From assembly GCA_900074885.1 (NCBI GenBank), contig FJUW01000016.1, positions 971,219 to 1,035,218 on the forward strand: a stretch of 64,000 nucleotides of DNA, read 5' to 3'. Shown here piece after piece: positions 26,804 through 38,777 of this stretch. The first letter of the stretch is position 1. Each line of letters starts with the position of its first letter. The DNA is from Rhynchosporium graminicola (Eukaryota > Ascomycota > Leotiomycetes > Helotiales > Ploettnerulaceae). A program made the position numbers and the translations under genes. The notes beneath the pieces are model-generated. The model did not search any database, was not told the origin of the DNA, and was given only the letters and a program-made list of their open reading frames with translations.

Positions 26804-28136
26804 ATGTCGAACGAAGTCTCCCCTGATCAGATGCAGGCGCGCATCCAACAGGCCCGTCGCGAGGCGGAGAATCTCAAGGACAGGATAAAGCGCAAGAAGG
26901 ATGAGCTGGCTGATGGAACGCGTAAGTCAATCAACACCAGCCGTAGAATGCTCTGATTACGCTGCAATCCAATTGATGCCCTTCTACATGCATAGTGATC
27001 GCGACTGGGCTGACCAATACCGTACAGTGTCTGGCATCGCCCGGAGTCAACAGGAGGCCTTACCGAAGAATACAATGATGAAGACCCGAAAGACGTTGAA
27101 GGGACATCTTGCTAAGATCTACGCCATGCATTGGTCGACCGACCGGAGGCATTTGGTTTCGGCATCACAAGATGGAAAGCTCATCATCTGGGATGCATAT
27201 ACGACAAACAAAGTTCACGCCATTCCTTTGCGTTCATCTTGGGTCATGACCTGCGCCTACGCTCCAAGTGGAAATTACGTTGCTTGCGGTGGTCTCGACA
27301 ACATTTGTTCTATCTACAATCTCAACTCGAATCGCGATGGTCCAACTCGAGTTGCACGGGAACTGTCTGGCCACTCTGGATATCTTTCCTGTTGTCGCTT
27401 CATCAATGACCGAAGTATCCTCACCTCTTCCGGCGATATGACATGTATGAAGTGGGATGTAGAGACAGGATCCAAGGTTACCGAGTTCGCAGATCATCTT
27501 GGAGATGTCATGAGCATCAGCATCAATCCAACGAATCAAAACACATTCGTGTCCGGTGCTTGTGATGCATTTGCAAAATTATGGGACATTCGTGCAGGTA
27601 AGGCCGTTCAAACTTTCGCTGGACACGAGTCGGACATCAACGCCATTCAATTCTTCCCAGATGGACACTCGTTCGTCACTGGTTCGGATGATGCTACCTG
27701 TAGATTGTTCGATATTCGGGCCGATAGGGAACTTAACCAATATGGAGTACGTTTGTATTTTACTAAAATGGAATGTTTGCTAACATCTGACAGAGCGAGG
27801 CCATTCTATGTGGTATTACTTCGGTTGCTACGTCTGTATCTGGAAGGCTACTGTTCGCTGGTTATGATGATTTCGAATGCAAGGTAAGAACAGGATCCTG
27901 CATCACTCAGCTCTCGATAGTTAGTTAGAGGCTAACATTTTCACAGGTTTGGGACATTACTCGCGGAGAGAAGGTCGGATCGCTGGTTGGCCACGATAAC
28001 AGGGTCAGCTGCTTGGGTGTTAGCAACGATGGCATGAGCTTGTGTACTGGATCTTGGGATTCATTGGTATGTGAATATCTTCCCTGTTATGCAAAGCAAA
28101 ACTAATTCGGTCAAGCTCAAAATCTGGGCCATGTGA
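26804..28136 (+). CDS. Heterotrimeric G protein beta subunit
   Basis: Exons 26804-26921, 27028-27746, 27794-27883, 27947-28066 and 28116-28136 join to 355 aa, close to the usual 358-359. The N-terminal coiled coil that binds G-gamma ([20 protein letters not shown]) is followed by seven WD40 repeats, from [20 protein letters not shown] to the final SLLKIWAM. Conservation with Neurospora GNB-1-type proteins is near-total through the WD repeats. The first junction reads ADGT-L-SGIARS, and this short segment differs from relatives, so the exact acceptor at 27027 is the least certain part. It acts with G-gamma at the plasma membrane in pheromone, nutrient and development signalling. A phosducin-like gene lies 3 kb downstream on the same strand. 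Confidence 0.95.
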
Positions 28137-30629
28137 GAGAAATAAACCCGATGACTGCGGACGGTATTCCACAATCGAGTTATGCAGAGTAGCTCGAGGC
28201 TCAACAATCCCGAACCCGAACACATCTACCATAAATCCTAATTACTCGCAACCGATACATGATACCCCGCCTTGTTAATCTCTGCAACTTGGCGTATACT
28301 GGACGAAGTTACGATACCAACTCACAATTCGGCAAAGTGTGAGTTGCTGCTGAACTGTCGAACTGCTCTTAGGGAGAGTCAGTCATCCAACAGTTGGGCC
28401 GCGATCTCCGATTCTATACTGAATATTTCACTCTTTCCCGATATTCTTGTTCGTATGGGTGGCGTTTGCGTTGTTCTTGCTCTTGCTCTTTTTCCCGGCT
28501 CGTCTTCTCAGCCCAGGGCTGTTCTTAGCCTAGGACTGTTTGCTGCAAGAATATCCTACAGAGATATCTGGTTTCAAGCTTTTCATCCATTCAACCCATA
28601 CCACAGCCTCCGCCTTCTCTAGTTTTCTTCTCTACATTGTCCTTTTCCTTGTGCTCAACTTCCAAAATCAAAAATGCTCTTGAGGGGGTCTGTCTTTGTG
28701 GGATAGTCTACTGCAGCGATTATTGGGGTGAACTTGCAGAGGCCGTCTATTTCTGTGTCAGTGTTGGTCATTCTGAGTCACCAGAAAGGCTTGCTGTATG
28801 GACAACTGGACCTCTCCTTTGTTTTGGGTATGTGTGTGATATATTATGCGGTAATGGCAATGAAGTGGTAAAGAGGAAAGATGGATGGAGAATCAGAGTA
28901 ATAGGGTGGGATGAGGAATGGGATAGATGGATGGACTTCTTTCGCAAGCTGCTGTTGCTGCTGCTATTGCTTCGTCACCACAGGGCTTGGCGTCGTCGGA
29001 TTTCATCAGGTCAATCAATCAATCAACCAAACAACCAATGCTTGTAAAATAATGCAAATAATTCACAGAAAAATACCTGTCACATGTCTATTTGCTATTT
29101 GAATAGCGTCTGGCTGACTACAGGACTTAAAATAAGTGTCAAGGTGAATTCAGAATACTTTAGAGAGGCCGAATATCAGTTGTAGAGCCTCAAGTGAGAT
29201 GTAAGCTCACGAAGACGTACAAAAGCCAACAGCTACTTGGAGCACGCATATTCGATCAAGTTGCTACCGGTATTAGTCACCATCTCCCATCTATCCCGTA
29301 CATGCAGATACCAATCCCCTCTCCCAATCAATACATGACGCCTGCCTGCCTGCAGCCTACTTGTTCTAGTGCCCAGCTGGTTATAGAAACAGGACTAAAG
29401 CTTTGACTGCGGGTGGCTTCCAAGCTGCATTACTAGACTAGACGGCCTCGTTGCAGACTTGCAGTAAAGTACCTGTGAAACGCTTCGTACCGCGTTCTTG
29501 GGGGAGGAGGAATGAATGCCTTGGGTAAGCAGGAATGTGTATATGCAGGTAGGTGGGTGTTGGGCTGGAATGTAAAGGAGGAGAAAGAGCGTGGGTTGAC
29601 AGATAGTTCTTGACTTGCATGTGTCGAACGAGTGGTTTGTTCGGTATTTTATTGATAGTATTGCCAGGAGGGCGGGGATGTAGATGGGACATTGATAGTC
29701 ACGCTAGATGTGCGACTAATGTAGAGAGAGTATGGGTATGCGCGCGTTCTGGCAGTCTTGTGTGGTGCGGTTGTCATGGGCCTATTTCCTTGTTGATTGT
29801 TATAAAGATCAATCGACGCTCTCTGAATATTATTCGTAGAAGGTGCAGAAAGAATTACGATATTTGAGTTTCGGGTTTGATACCGATTGGGCTTTGCCTT
29901 TTCCGTAGTAGCCTTCTTGTCTTTCTTGTGAGGATCATCGTACTTCGAGTTTAACTTCTACTGGATTGGGCTGTGCTGGGGACCTTTTTGGGAGAAGGGG
30001 AGGTGGCAGGGAGCTGATATAATGAATGTTGATGAAATTGATGAGTGCAGCTTTCGTGATTGCACCTTGTATGTAAGTGATGTAAAGGTTTCAAAGATGA
30101 GATGAGTGTACTCAGTAAGCACACTCTTGACAAAATCACGGCCTTGGAGAAGTAAGAGCACAGAGACACGGAGAAGGAAACATGAGCAGAGTTTGACGAA
30201 GTATGATGATGAGTTGACGTTGGGCAGTCAGGCCAGTCAGTCTCTCATCTCAATCTTATGAAGTACCGACCGTAGGTAGGTAGGTACACTTTGACATATC
30301 CGACCTTTTGCATATCAATGTCCGATCCTGCTCTAGCGTTGCGACTCTGTATCGCGAACAAGATGTCCTTCGTTTCATATCATCAGACAAGACAATCAAA
30401 TCTTTGGGTTCCTTAGAATAGCCAGGGTTTATTTAACAATGCCATGCAACGTAGGCAGGCAATATTTCCAGCATTACTTCGTATATCAATCAATGTACGC
30501 TCGTCGATCTCGATCTCCAAGGGGGTGGAAATGCCAGGAATAGCCTGAGCTGAACCCTGGACCCAGCAATGTCCTGCCCTGCAGTGGAGGGGTACTGTAC
30601 TGGGAAGCCCCAGCCCGGGTTCAGGCACC

Positions 30630-30650
30630 GGTACAGGTACAGGTACAGGG
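30630..30650. repeat. (GTACAG)n short tandem repeat
   Basis: About three and a half GTACAG units are directly visible, in non-coding DNA. Confidence 0.8.
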
Positions 30651-30890
30651 TCCAGACTCAGGCTCGCATGGCATACTCGTCGAGTAGCGTCGCAGTAATG
30701 AGAGGCATAAAACTCGAAATATCGAAAGTGAAACTGCTGCATTGCGCTGTATCACCATCTTATCAACCCTCCCTCCACAAAACTCCTCTTTTTCGGTCAT
30801 ATCCGACCACTCAGCAACGATCCCCTACTCTTGGAAATGAGCGATCCCGATCTGTGACATCCGCCATCTCCACTTGAAGGACTCGAGGGG

Positions 30891-30917
30891 AGTCAGTCAG
30901 TCAGTCAGTCAGTCAGT
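30891..30917. repeat. (AGTC)n tetranucleotide microsatellite
   Basis: Nearly seven AGTC units lie 270 bp upstream of the phosducin-like start codon. Confidence 0.9.
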
Positions 30918-31187
30918 AGTCACCGTTGTCGAACGCAACCAGGCCGTGTCATCACTCCCGCAGCATCTTCCAGAAGCATTTCACATACCCAACGACCCCT
31001 TGGCCTTGGGCATCTTCCCCTTGTTTTGCTTCTTCCTCTCGGTCCTTGAACCACTCGGCTTTTTCCAATCGAAGTGCCGGATACCCTTGTCTTCGCTCTC
31101 ACCACCCTCAGACTTACAACGCACCCCTCCTCTCCCGGACTTGGCCAAACTCGACATAAATAAGACCTGCAGCACCTATCGTGCAGA

Positions 31188-32122
31188 ATGGCCTCTAAAA
31201 CCGCTGCACAAGAAGAATTCGATAAACTCATACTCAAAGCCTCCTCATCAGAACCAGTCACTAGCCATCCAGCAGATACAGAAGATTACAAGAACGACAA
31301 GGAGAACCTCGAGGATCAGGACGAAGAAACGACTTTCTTGCAGAAGCAGATCGACGAAAATATGCGCATGCCATCTCTCGATCCCCGCGGTGGACCTATG
31401 TTCCTGCCGCACCATGACTTCGACCTTGGCCGTACGACGGGCGTGAAGGGCGTTATCGCTGATGCGAGGAGTTTTGAGGAGGCGAGACGGAGTAAGACGA
31501 AGGATGGATGGAGGAGTAAGGTTGCTAGAGCTAGTAGTGCCAGTAGGCTAGGGAATGGGAACGAGGAGAATAAGAGAGCGAGTACCTTTTTGATGGAAGA
31601 TGGGGAAGGGAGTGCGAGTGAGGAGGAAGAGTTCGTCGAGCGTTGGAGGGAACAGAGACGGGAGGAGCTGCAGAGAGAGGGGAACGATATTAGGAATAGA
31701 AGGACAAGTCCTAGTGTGAGACGATATGGACGCTTCGATGAGGTCGATGCTTTGGGTTACTTGGATGCCATTGAGAAGGTTACGAGGGAGACAGTTGTGG
31801 TTGTCTTTGTTTATGACCCCGAGGTACGCTCTACCTGTCTGTCCGGTACACGCACATACTAACATGCAAACAGTGCCCAGTCTCCCAAGTCGTTTCCGAC
31901 GCCTTATCTCCTCTTGTCTCCAAAAATCCATCCATTCATTTCGTCCGCGTCCACTACGAAGATATAGAATTCGATAACGCAGGCGTGCCCGCCATCCTCG
32001 CATACAAGAACCAAGGCGACCTCTTCGCAAACCTGACATATGTCATCGATCAGATTCCAGACGATACATTATTCGATACCCGAGCCATAGAGAGCATTCT
32101 CAGAAAGCACAAAGTGCTGTGA
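31188..32122 (+). CDS. Phosducin-like protein (G-beta-gamma chaperone)
   Basis: Exons 31188-31823 and 31874-32122 join to 294 aa. The helix-1 signature of phosducins, TTGVKGVIADARSFEEARR (residues 83 onward; canonical core TGPKGVI), is followed by an acidic charged linker and a thioredoxin-like C-terminal domain (from about 185: RRYGRFDEVDALGYLDAIEK, VVVFVYDPECPVSQ, then IHFVRVHYEDIEF and VPAILAYKNQGDLFANLTYV). Phosducin-like proteins help fold and assemble G-beta with G-gamma together with the CCT chaperonin; fungal members (PhnA, BDM-1) are needed for normal G-beta levels and signalling. The G-beta gene lies 3 kb upstream on the same strand, an apt neighbour. The intron falls after DPE in the thioredoxin domain. 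Confidence 0.92.
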
Positions 32123-33754
32123 ACCAGCTTCATTCTGTTCTTTGCTTGCTCGTCATGACTTTACTTTCTTCTACCTTGGAAGCTGTCGTTCGAGCGCCTC
32201 GGTCGGATGCTCGCTCACATCACTCCCTGCTGGTGGTTCAATGGCATGGAATCATTCCATTGACTGTCCGCTTGAGTACCACAGTCCAGCTTGACTTTTG
32301 TCTTCGCCGCGGCAAGGGCTTTTTTTCAGGCGTTTCTTCGTTCCTCGGACCGGCGTTCATAGACACGACACCATGATTTTCACTTCACTGCGGCTTAGCC
32401 TACATCACATTATGCTTGAGAGTCACGTCCTTCGGCCGTTAGATCTCTACACTTGATAACGGCTCGCTTTTTCGATTTCCACTTCCCTTCCGCGTGAGCT
32501 TCTTTATATTCCACTACTCGTTTCACGACATTTGGAAACCAACAAGCGAAAAGTTTACGGTATTACCCGACTACCTCGTTGTCTAGCTCACATGTACATT
32601 ATGATAGATGCGATTGATGTTTTTCGCGAAGGATTGGAAGAAATAGACCTTCTGTTTTAGCGTTGGTGCAACAAGGGAGCTGGATGCTGGATACTACGTG
32701 CTCAATCAAATTGCATTGTATAGTTTGGCATAGCATAGCATGGGACTTAATTAAATACCCTTTGAGAACATTCAGAAATTACTCTTCCTTGGCCAGAAAA
32801 CTCTCCCCTTGGAACATCTTTGAAGAGGGTGAATTGGTCATTTTTGGCCCGCGGAGACTGTACAGGTAACGGGTGCAAGAAGCTTTCGCTCTAGGAGAGG
32901 CACCTTACAGACCTCAGGTTCTTACATCGAGGCTTTGAATATGCCATCCTCCGAACCTCCAAATTACAAAAAATCATTACTTCATGTGATCTGGATATGA
33001 CCGACTATCAGAAGCTGCCGGAGCATCCGGCTTGGGCCCAGGATTACCTTAGTCACTCAACGACTCAGTCATGCCGTAGTTGTTCGGGTAAACAGTTGGA
33101 GCTATACGTAAATAGGCACATTACCCAGCCATCTCAGCAGTACCTGACAGGCAAGGGCAGGTGTAAAATAACCGTCAAGTGACGGTTACTGGACGATTCC
33201 GTACATGAATTGAGGTAAAAGAGGAGAATCACTAGAGGACGGGTCTCTACTGGTTCTGTAGTAAGACTAGTATTAAACGAGGAATGATTCTGGAGCTCGG
33301 AACGATTCAACAGGCGAAGAACGGTCCTAGAATAGGATTAAATAGCAGATGCGAGGCAGGCATAAACTTCTTTAATTACCCCCCTTTCATAGTACTAGGT
33401 AGTACTATGAGCGATGCTCACCTAGAGTATACTTTTACGAAATCGACCAAATATTAACTCCTCTTAAGTATTACGTTGAATTTAAGAGGCTGATATCGAT
33501 ACAGAAGTTTAAGGTACAACTGAGTAATTATATTTTCTAAGGACTTAAATAAGAAGGCACGAGAAATTCAATTACCTAGAAACCGTTCTCTTCACCTAAT
33601 TTCTGCCCTCTGGTGATTCCCTATGCAGAGGACCATTCAAAAACTCGGAACCGTCCTTTGACCGTCCTTTGACCATTCCGTGCCATTCAAGTACCCGTCC
33701 CATCACGACTTCCTTCTCTCATAACCATCGACCCATCCACACAGGTCAGCGACT
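32123..33754. other. Intergenic region with a 9-bp inverted repeat
   Basis: No supported gene is present. The segment from about 33300 to 33580 is AT-rich. Positions 33388-33409 form a perfect inverted repeat CATAGTACT-AGGT-AGTACTATG that could form a hairpin. Confidence 0.5.
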
Positions 33755-34201
33755 ATGCCGAACACAACATGCTACCAGATCGACTCTCATCCTTATCCCA
33801 GTCAGTCTTTCTTCCAAGGCACATCCGGGACATTCCTCGAAGCAAGCCTCATTTGGGGTTTTCGTCATCATTTTCGTCAGCAATTCTCAACGAGTTACGT
33901 ATCACGCACTATCACAACTGCAATCCGCAAAAGTCTCTATCTGGAAACATTCGAACGTGTTATAGAGAATACCAGATATCTTCTTCACTTGGAGCGAACG
34001 GGAGTCGTTTTCAATTATGAGGGTTCAACGACACGGGAGCATCTTGTTGCTTACCTGGTAGAACTGGAGTTCGGAGGGACTATCAGGCGCTTTCCATATG
34101 TCGATGCTTTGAAGGTGTCAAGAGACATGGTTAGAGCTACGCTCGAGGTGGCAGATTCTACAGAGTGGGAGGTGGCGAGTTCTACAGAGTGGGAGAAATG
34201 A
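33755..34201 (+). CDS. Orphan ORF, 148 aa, with a C-terminal 8-residue duplication
   Basis: This single-exon frame starts MPNTTCYQIDSHPYPSQSFF and contains a helical central part (FRQQFSTSYVSRTITTAIRK). Its end repeats VADSTEWE/VASSTEWE, encoded by two 24-bp tandem copies at 34148-34171 and 34172-34195. No family is recognised. The composition is moderately coding-like. It lies alone between AT-rich DNA and the Aro80-like gene, so it could be a young or lineage-specific gene. Confidence 0.45.
   Translation: MPNTTCYQIDSHPYPSQSFFQGTSGTFLEASLIWGFRHHFRQQFSTSYVSRTITTAIRKSLYLETFERVIENTRYLLHLERTGVVFNYEGSTTREHLVAYLVELEFGGTIRRFPYVDALKVSRDMVRATLEVADSTEWEVASSTEWEK
34148..34195. repeat. 24-bp tandem duplication
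   Basis: Two adjacent 24-bp copies differ at only a few bases, are in frame with the orphan ORF and lie near its stop codon. Confidence 0.9.
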
Positions 34202-34499
34202 AGAAGGAAAGGAGACAGGTGTCGAAGAATTGAGCTAGGAGGACTTTGTGATTCAATTTTGTTCATGGCAGCCCGCGTGGAGGTCGAGAATGGGGATGGA
34301 AAGAAGCCAGGCATGGAAGAGCTGATCGATCCGAACCCCGAAGAGCAACCTCTCACTTGTTTATAGAAGAAGGGAATTAATCTTGTCATAGATGGGAGAT
34401 TGGAAAGACACAGCAATAATCATACGTGCTGTTCTATCTACCAATGGCTTCCTCCTCTTTCATTCTTCCAGTTCAGATCTTCATGTAATCGATTCCAGC

Positions 34500-37400
34500 T
34501 TAATAACCCCCTCCACTCTCATTCTCGTCCACAAAAGTAGGCGTATCCCACGCCATGAAATCCAGCAGATCAATGCCCCCAACATTAACGCCTTCGGCCG
34601 TCTGCGTAACACCCTGGTCCCCTAGATGCTGATAGAACGCCGTTCCCGGCGGCAAGTACCAGAAGTCAGATTGTCCATTAGCATCGAACCCTCCAAATGT
34701 ATCCTGCATATCGCCGCCGCCGTAACTGGATCCTGGGCCTGGGACATAAGGTGTGCCGGGTGCTGCGGGAATGAAGGATCCTTGCTGGAGGTCAAATGGC
34801 GTGGCTGAGACGTTGAGATCTATGTGACACGATAGGTGAGTAGGGTTTCAAGATAGAAGCAGATATATCATTAGGCTTGAGCGGTGGTGTAACTTACCAG
34901 CGCTGCCCATACCACAATTCGGTGTTGCGGCATTCCATTCCCGAATCTGTTCGCGCGGATCGATTCTCTGGCGTTTATTGTGGTCGTGTTCTTGATGCAC
35001 AGCTGGACTGCGGATTCTGCTGATACTGTCGCCGTTTAGATTTGGGCCAGGGGCGCTGATGAATCGACTTCGGAGACGCGACGTCAATGTTTCGAGGAGA
35101 TCGGCAAAACGGATTCCTAAATGGACGTCGTCGACTACACAGGTCCGTAGGGCATCGACAGCTCTATCCATGAGTCCGATGCTGATCTCGACGTCGACTC
35201 TGGTTGCGCCAAGTGCGAAGGTCTTGAGTAGAAACATGGCACCGCTGATGATTCTGAAGTATGTTCGAACTGGGGCATGTTTGAGATAATCGTTAGGTAG
35301 GAGACGATCAACCACTATTCTCAAGAGTTCTCGGCTGCCATCGACGACTTCCTTGATATAATCTTGATCAGTAGCGGTGTAGCTACCAAATGTTGCCAGC
35401 GGAAGCTTTCCGTAATACGTCTGTTGGTTCTCAGTAGACATGGCCCCAAGTACAGATCCACCGCCCGGATGACCAGTGGCATTGAATCGATGACCAGCCT
35501 CTTCACTGCATCTTTCAACGACAGCCTGGAGAGATAGGGAGTTGACGTATATCCGGACATACTGATATTCGATTGAAAGTATGTGGCTTATGTATTGTGG
35601 GAGTTTGAATCTCTCGAATTCTGTTTTCCATGCTCTCAACATGGGCTGAAGGTCCTTGAGAAGCTCCACATAACTTCCATCCTTGATGATCCTCGTTGTA
35701 TATTGTCTTGATCTGAAGAGTTTCTCGTTGCCGATTCGCATGGCATTGCTGATGCCGGCCCAGCAATGAATAATCTGGTCATCTAGCTCCAAGTTTGGGA
35801 TATAGTTGAATGTGTTTACGCTCGTGATAGTGTCAGGTGTCTTGCCATCAACAGAACCTCTTCGTTTTCGAGGAGCGAAAGCAGGATCTGTGACACGCAG
35901 ATTCTCAGGAACCATGTTCGTCCAGCCAAGACGACCAGCTAGTTGCGTAACATAGATGAGCAGTAGTCTCTTTATTCGTGCGGCACGTAGACGATATGCC
36001 TCATCCTCGTACTCCGGTCGAGTCATTTCTCCGCCAGCGGCTAAAAGCTGCTCAATCTCGTCAAAGACACCAAGCTCATAGGATAATCCCATTGCTGTGC
36101 TAAGTAGCATCCAGCACATCCGATCACTTCTCCAGGCTGGTTCTAGCCAGCTTTCGATTCTCTTGCCGCCAACCCCCCTCGGAAGCCGAGCATGGCCGTC
36201 TTCGTCTGTGCTATAATTGTCGGGGGCATCGTAAGATGGAAGCATGAGCTCATCCGTAGCCTCTGCGGGTGGAAAGTGAAGAGCCCGAGGATGCCATTCG
36301 GTCAAGATCATGAGACTTTCAATGGTGCCCAAAGTTCTCAAACTTCCTTTTCGCAAACCTCGCCAGGGCGCTGTACTAGATGTTTGTGCTTCGGATTCGG
36401 CTCCCGAGCCACAAAACCCTCCCCCGAAAGCTTCCTGGCCCCATAAACACCTCTCGATCATTCCACGCAAGTAAGTCCAGAGTTGTTCATGAATAGCATG
36501 TGACCTACAATGGCCTCCAGGACCTGAAATCTGCTTATATCTGGTAGCTATTGTCAGAAGAGCGACAGTCAAAATTGGTTCTTCCATTAGAAGGGTTAAA
36601 TGAGTTCCCGGATCTCTGAATGTTGGAGGAGATATTGGTGTAAGTGGCGAGAGATATTCATAGTAACTAATACCAGTCAGTTGACTCGGTCCGACCTATT
36701 TCGAAAACATACTATTCAATATAATCGATTGCTTCACTAGGAGTGAACCATCCAGCTCGTACAAATCGAAATCGTGACCAAGCCTTAACGGCATCCTTGT
36801 AACCCTGGTCTTGCGTCCTCTCCGGCATGTGTATAGCTTTTGAAGATAATGCTGGATCAATTATGATATCTCTTCGCACCTCTGGAGGCCGCATATCGGC
36901 CTGGTAAGGTCTGTTGACGCTTTGTAATGGAGAAGCAAGTGGCTTATGTCCATGTCCAACCGTGCTATTGTTGAGCATCGAAGAGACCTGACTATTCGTT
37001 CTCCTATGATGATCTGGACTATTGTAGACGTAAGCAAATACCATTTCTTTCTTCTTACTACATCACATACCTGTCCGTAGCAGCCTTGTACAGCAAATCC
37101 AATGCATCATGGGGACCTGAGTTGAGTTAACCTCCAAACCAACTCGGACAAGCATTTTCCTACCATAGACCTCTCTCCGCATAACCTCCTGCGCCTCAAG
37201 ATTTTCCAATTGTGTATTCGACTCAGGTGAGGTCCTTTCTTCTCGGTGGGAGTTATCTCTCGAGGGTTCTGTAGGCCGGCGCAAAGGCTGTGTTCTTCCA
37301 ATTGATCCTCCAGGCGTCAGTGGAGGTCCAACAATGACTGGGGAATTGTCTGCATAAGTTACTGCCGTCCGAGACGATGCCGGAGCCCCTATTGACGATT

Positions 37401-37791
37401 GTCGCACTGGTGCTGGTGGAGATCCTTGAATCATCTTCCTGCCATTGCGAACGATGTACTCGTCCTGGTACTCGTAACCGTCGAGACTGTCGGGCCCACC
37501 ATCCTCATGCTTCCTCTTCCTCCTTGTCGCGGAGAAGAAACATTCCTTGCTCTCTCTTCTGCATCGCACACCTGAACCGTAGCTTTAGCGATTTTCTTGA
37601 GAATTGATCGCATTTCAAAGCTTACAAGGAGGATCTCCGGGGCTGTCTACACTTCCCAAGTCGCATTTTACCTTCCTCCTGCGACAAGGGATGCATGCCT
37701 GATAGACGCGTTTGTGCTGAGGTTGCTGTTGCTGTGTTTGCTGCGGAGATCTACTTCCGAGCGACTCTTCAGGATAGATAGAGGCCATCAT
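34500..37791 (-). CDS. Zn2Cys6 transcription factor, Aro80-like
   Basis: Exons 37791-37626, 37571-37164, 37116-37071, 37018-36713, 36666-34898 and 34819-34500 join to 1004 aa. A Gln-rich N-terminus precedes the cluster Cys33-x2-Cys36-x6-Cys43-x12-Cys56-x2-Cys59-x6-Cys66, then [10 protein letters not shown]. The long x12 loop beginning [14 protein letters not shown] is typical of Aro80-type regulators of aromatic amino acid catabolism. The regulatory domain spans roughly residues 310-800 ([40 protein letters not shown]). The C-terminus ends in an acidic, hydrophobic [11 protein letters not shown] segment that could be an activation region. I chose the Met at 37791 because the frame further upstream, open to 38112, looks non-coding. 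The Aro80 assignment comes from recalled family resemblance and is less certain than the Zn2Cys6 class. Confidence 0.82.
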
Positions 37792-38777
37792 CTGAATAGA
37801 GGTCTGGTCTGGTAAGCTACGCTTTGAATCGGCTCTTCGTCGCGCGCGGGGGATCGAGCTGCGCTGGGGTAAAGAAAGGCTGATTAATGGGCCGATGTGG
37901 TCACAATGCGCCTCGTAAGAAGACCGAGGCAAAGCAACACTCAAGATCTTTTGTCTCACGCATAGGAGATCTGGCGATGCGATGTTGCAACTGGCATCAC
38001 CGAGTTTCCACCTTATCTTGACATCCCTCCCCTCCTCTTCTACTGCCTGCCCGTTTTGGTGAGGCGAGGCTGCATTTGCATATTTGGTGTCACCTGCCGC
38101 CGAACCAACCATGGGGCGCAGGGAAGAAGGGTATTAATGTTTAGAATGAATATGCTGTGCTCGGATCATGATTATTACAACCGTTCACACATTGCAAAGG
38201 AAAATTCGCGCGGTGCAGACCTGTCTATGGTGCTTGTGAGTGGTTTCAAGGATTCTCATGGACTCGCTCGCCTCCTTTTTAATTTGCCGAATTGCACGAA
38301 GAAAGATATATCAGATATCATTTTACACTATGATAGTCCCGACCTCACCAGAAAAACATTAGAATGGATCAGGATCGTAGTTTAAGTGATGCCAGATTGG
38401 TTTGATACAATTATTGTAGTTACTTTCTCCAACACTACTGTTGTGTTTAGTGTTGTCATTGGTGAGCAAAGGCAGTTCCTGGAGTCAAATCCGGGGGCGA
38501 CCTGACGCTACTACCCGACCGACCTTGGGCAGCTTTTATTTATGCCAATGCAGGGAGTTGTGTTGGCGGGAAGAGGTTCTGTCCGTCTAACATGTCGCAC
38601 TACTGTCGCCGTACTTCTGCACAGGGTAGCCCGTCTCTAGCAGATCCCGGTGAATGATATCGACACCCAAACCAGATCCATTTGACATGGCATTGTAAGC
38701 TTCGAAGACATATTCTGGTTCTCTTGGCGGTAGAAGCCCTTGAATACTTTTTCTCAAAGAGGCAATAAATCTTAGGC
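37792..38777. other. Region between Aro80-like gene and cyclophilin gene
   Basis: The frame of the Aro80-like gene stays open upstream to 38112, so translation could begin further out, but this segment has promoter-like composition. The rest holds the 3' flank of the cyclophilin gene. No other gene is supported. Confidence 0.5.

Larger units (their letters stand above)
28137..31187. other. 3-kb intergenic region
   Basis: This is the 3' flank of G-beta and the upstream region of the phosducin-like gene. Open frames of 116 and 136 codons just after the G-beta stop have no domain and are Leu/Trp-rich in a chance-like way, so they are not called. It holds simple repeats near 30630 and 30891, and CT-rich promoter-like DNA from 31000 to 31180. 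Confidence 0.5.

Noticed and set aside
28272..29047. Two plus-strand frames of 116 and 136 codons after G-beta
   Set aside because: No domains, no splice logic linking them to G-beta, and Leu/Trp-rich chance-like composition; probably 3' flank.
37792..38112. Upstream extension of the Aro80-like protein
   Set aside because: The frame is open to 38112, but the extra residues look like translated promoter DNA and the Met pair at 37791/37788 precedes the Gln-rich start directly.
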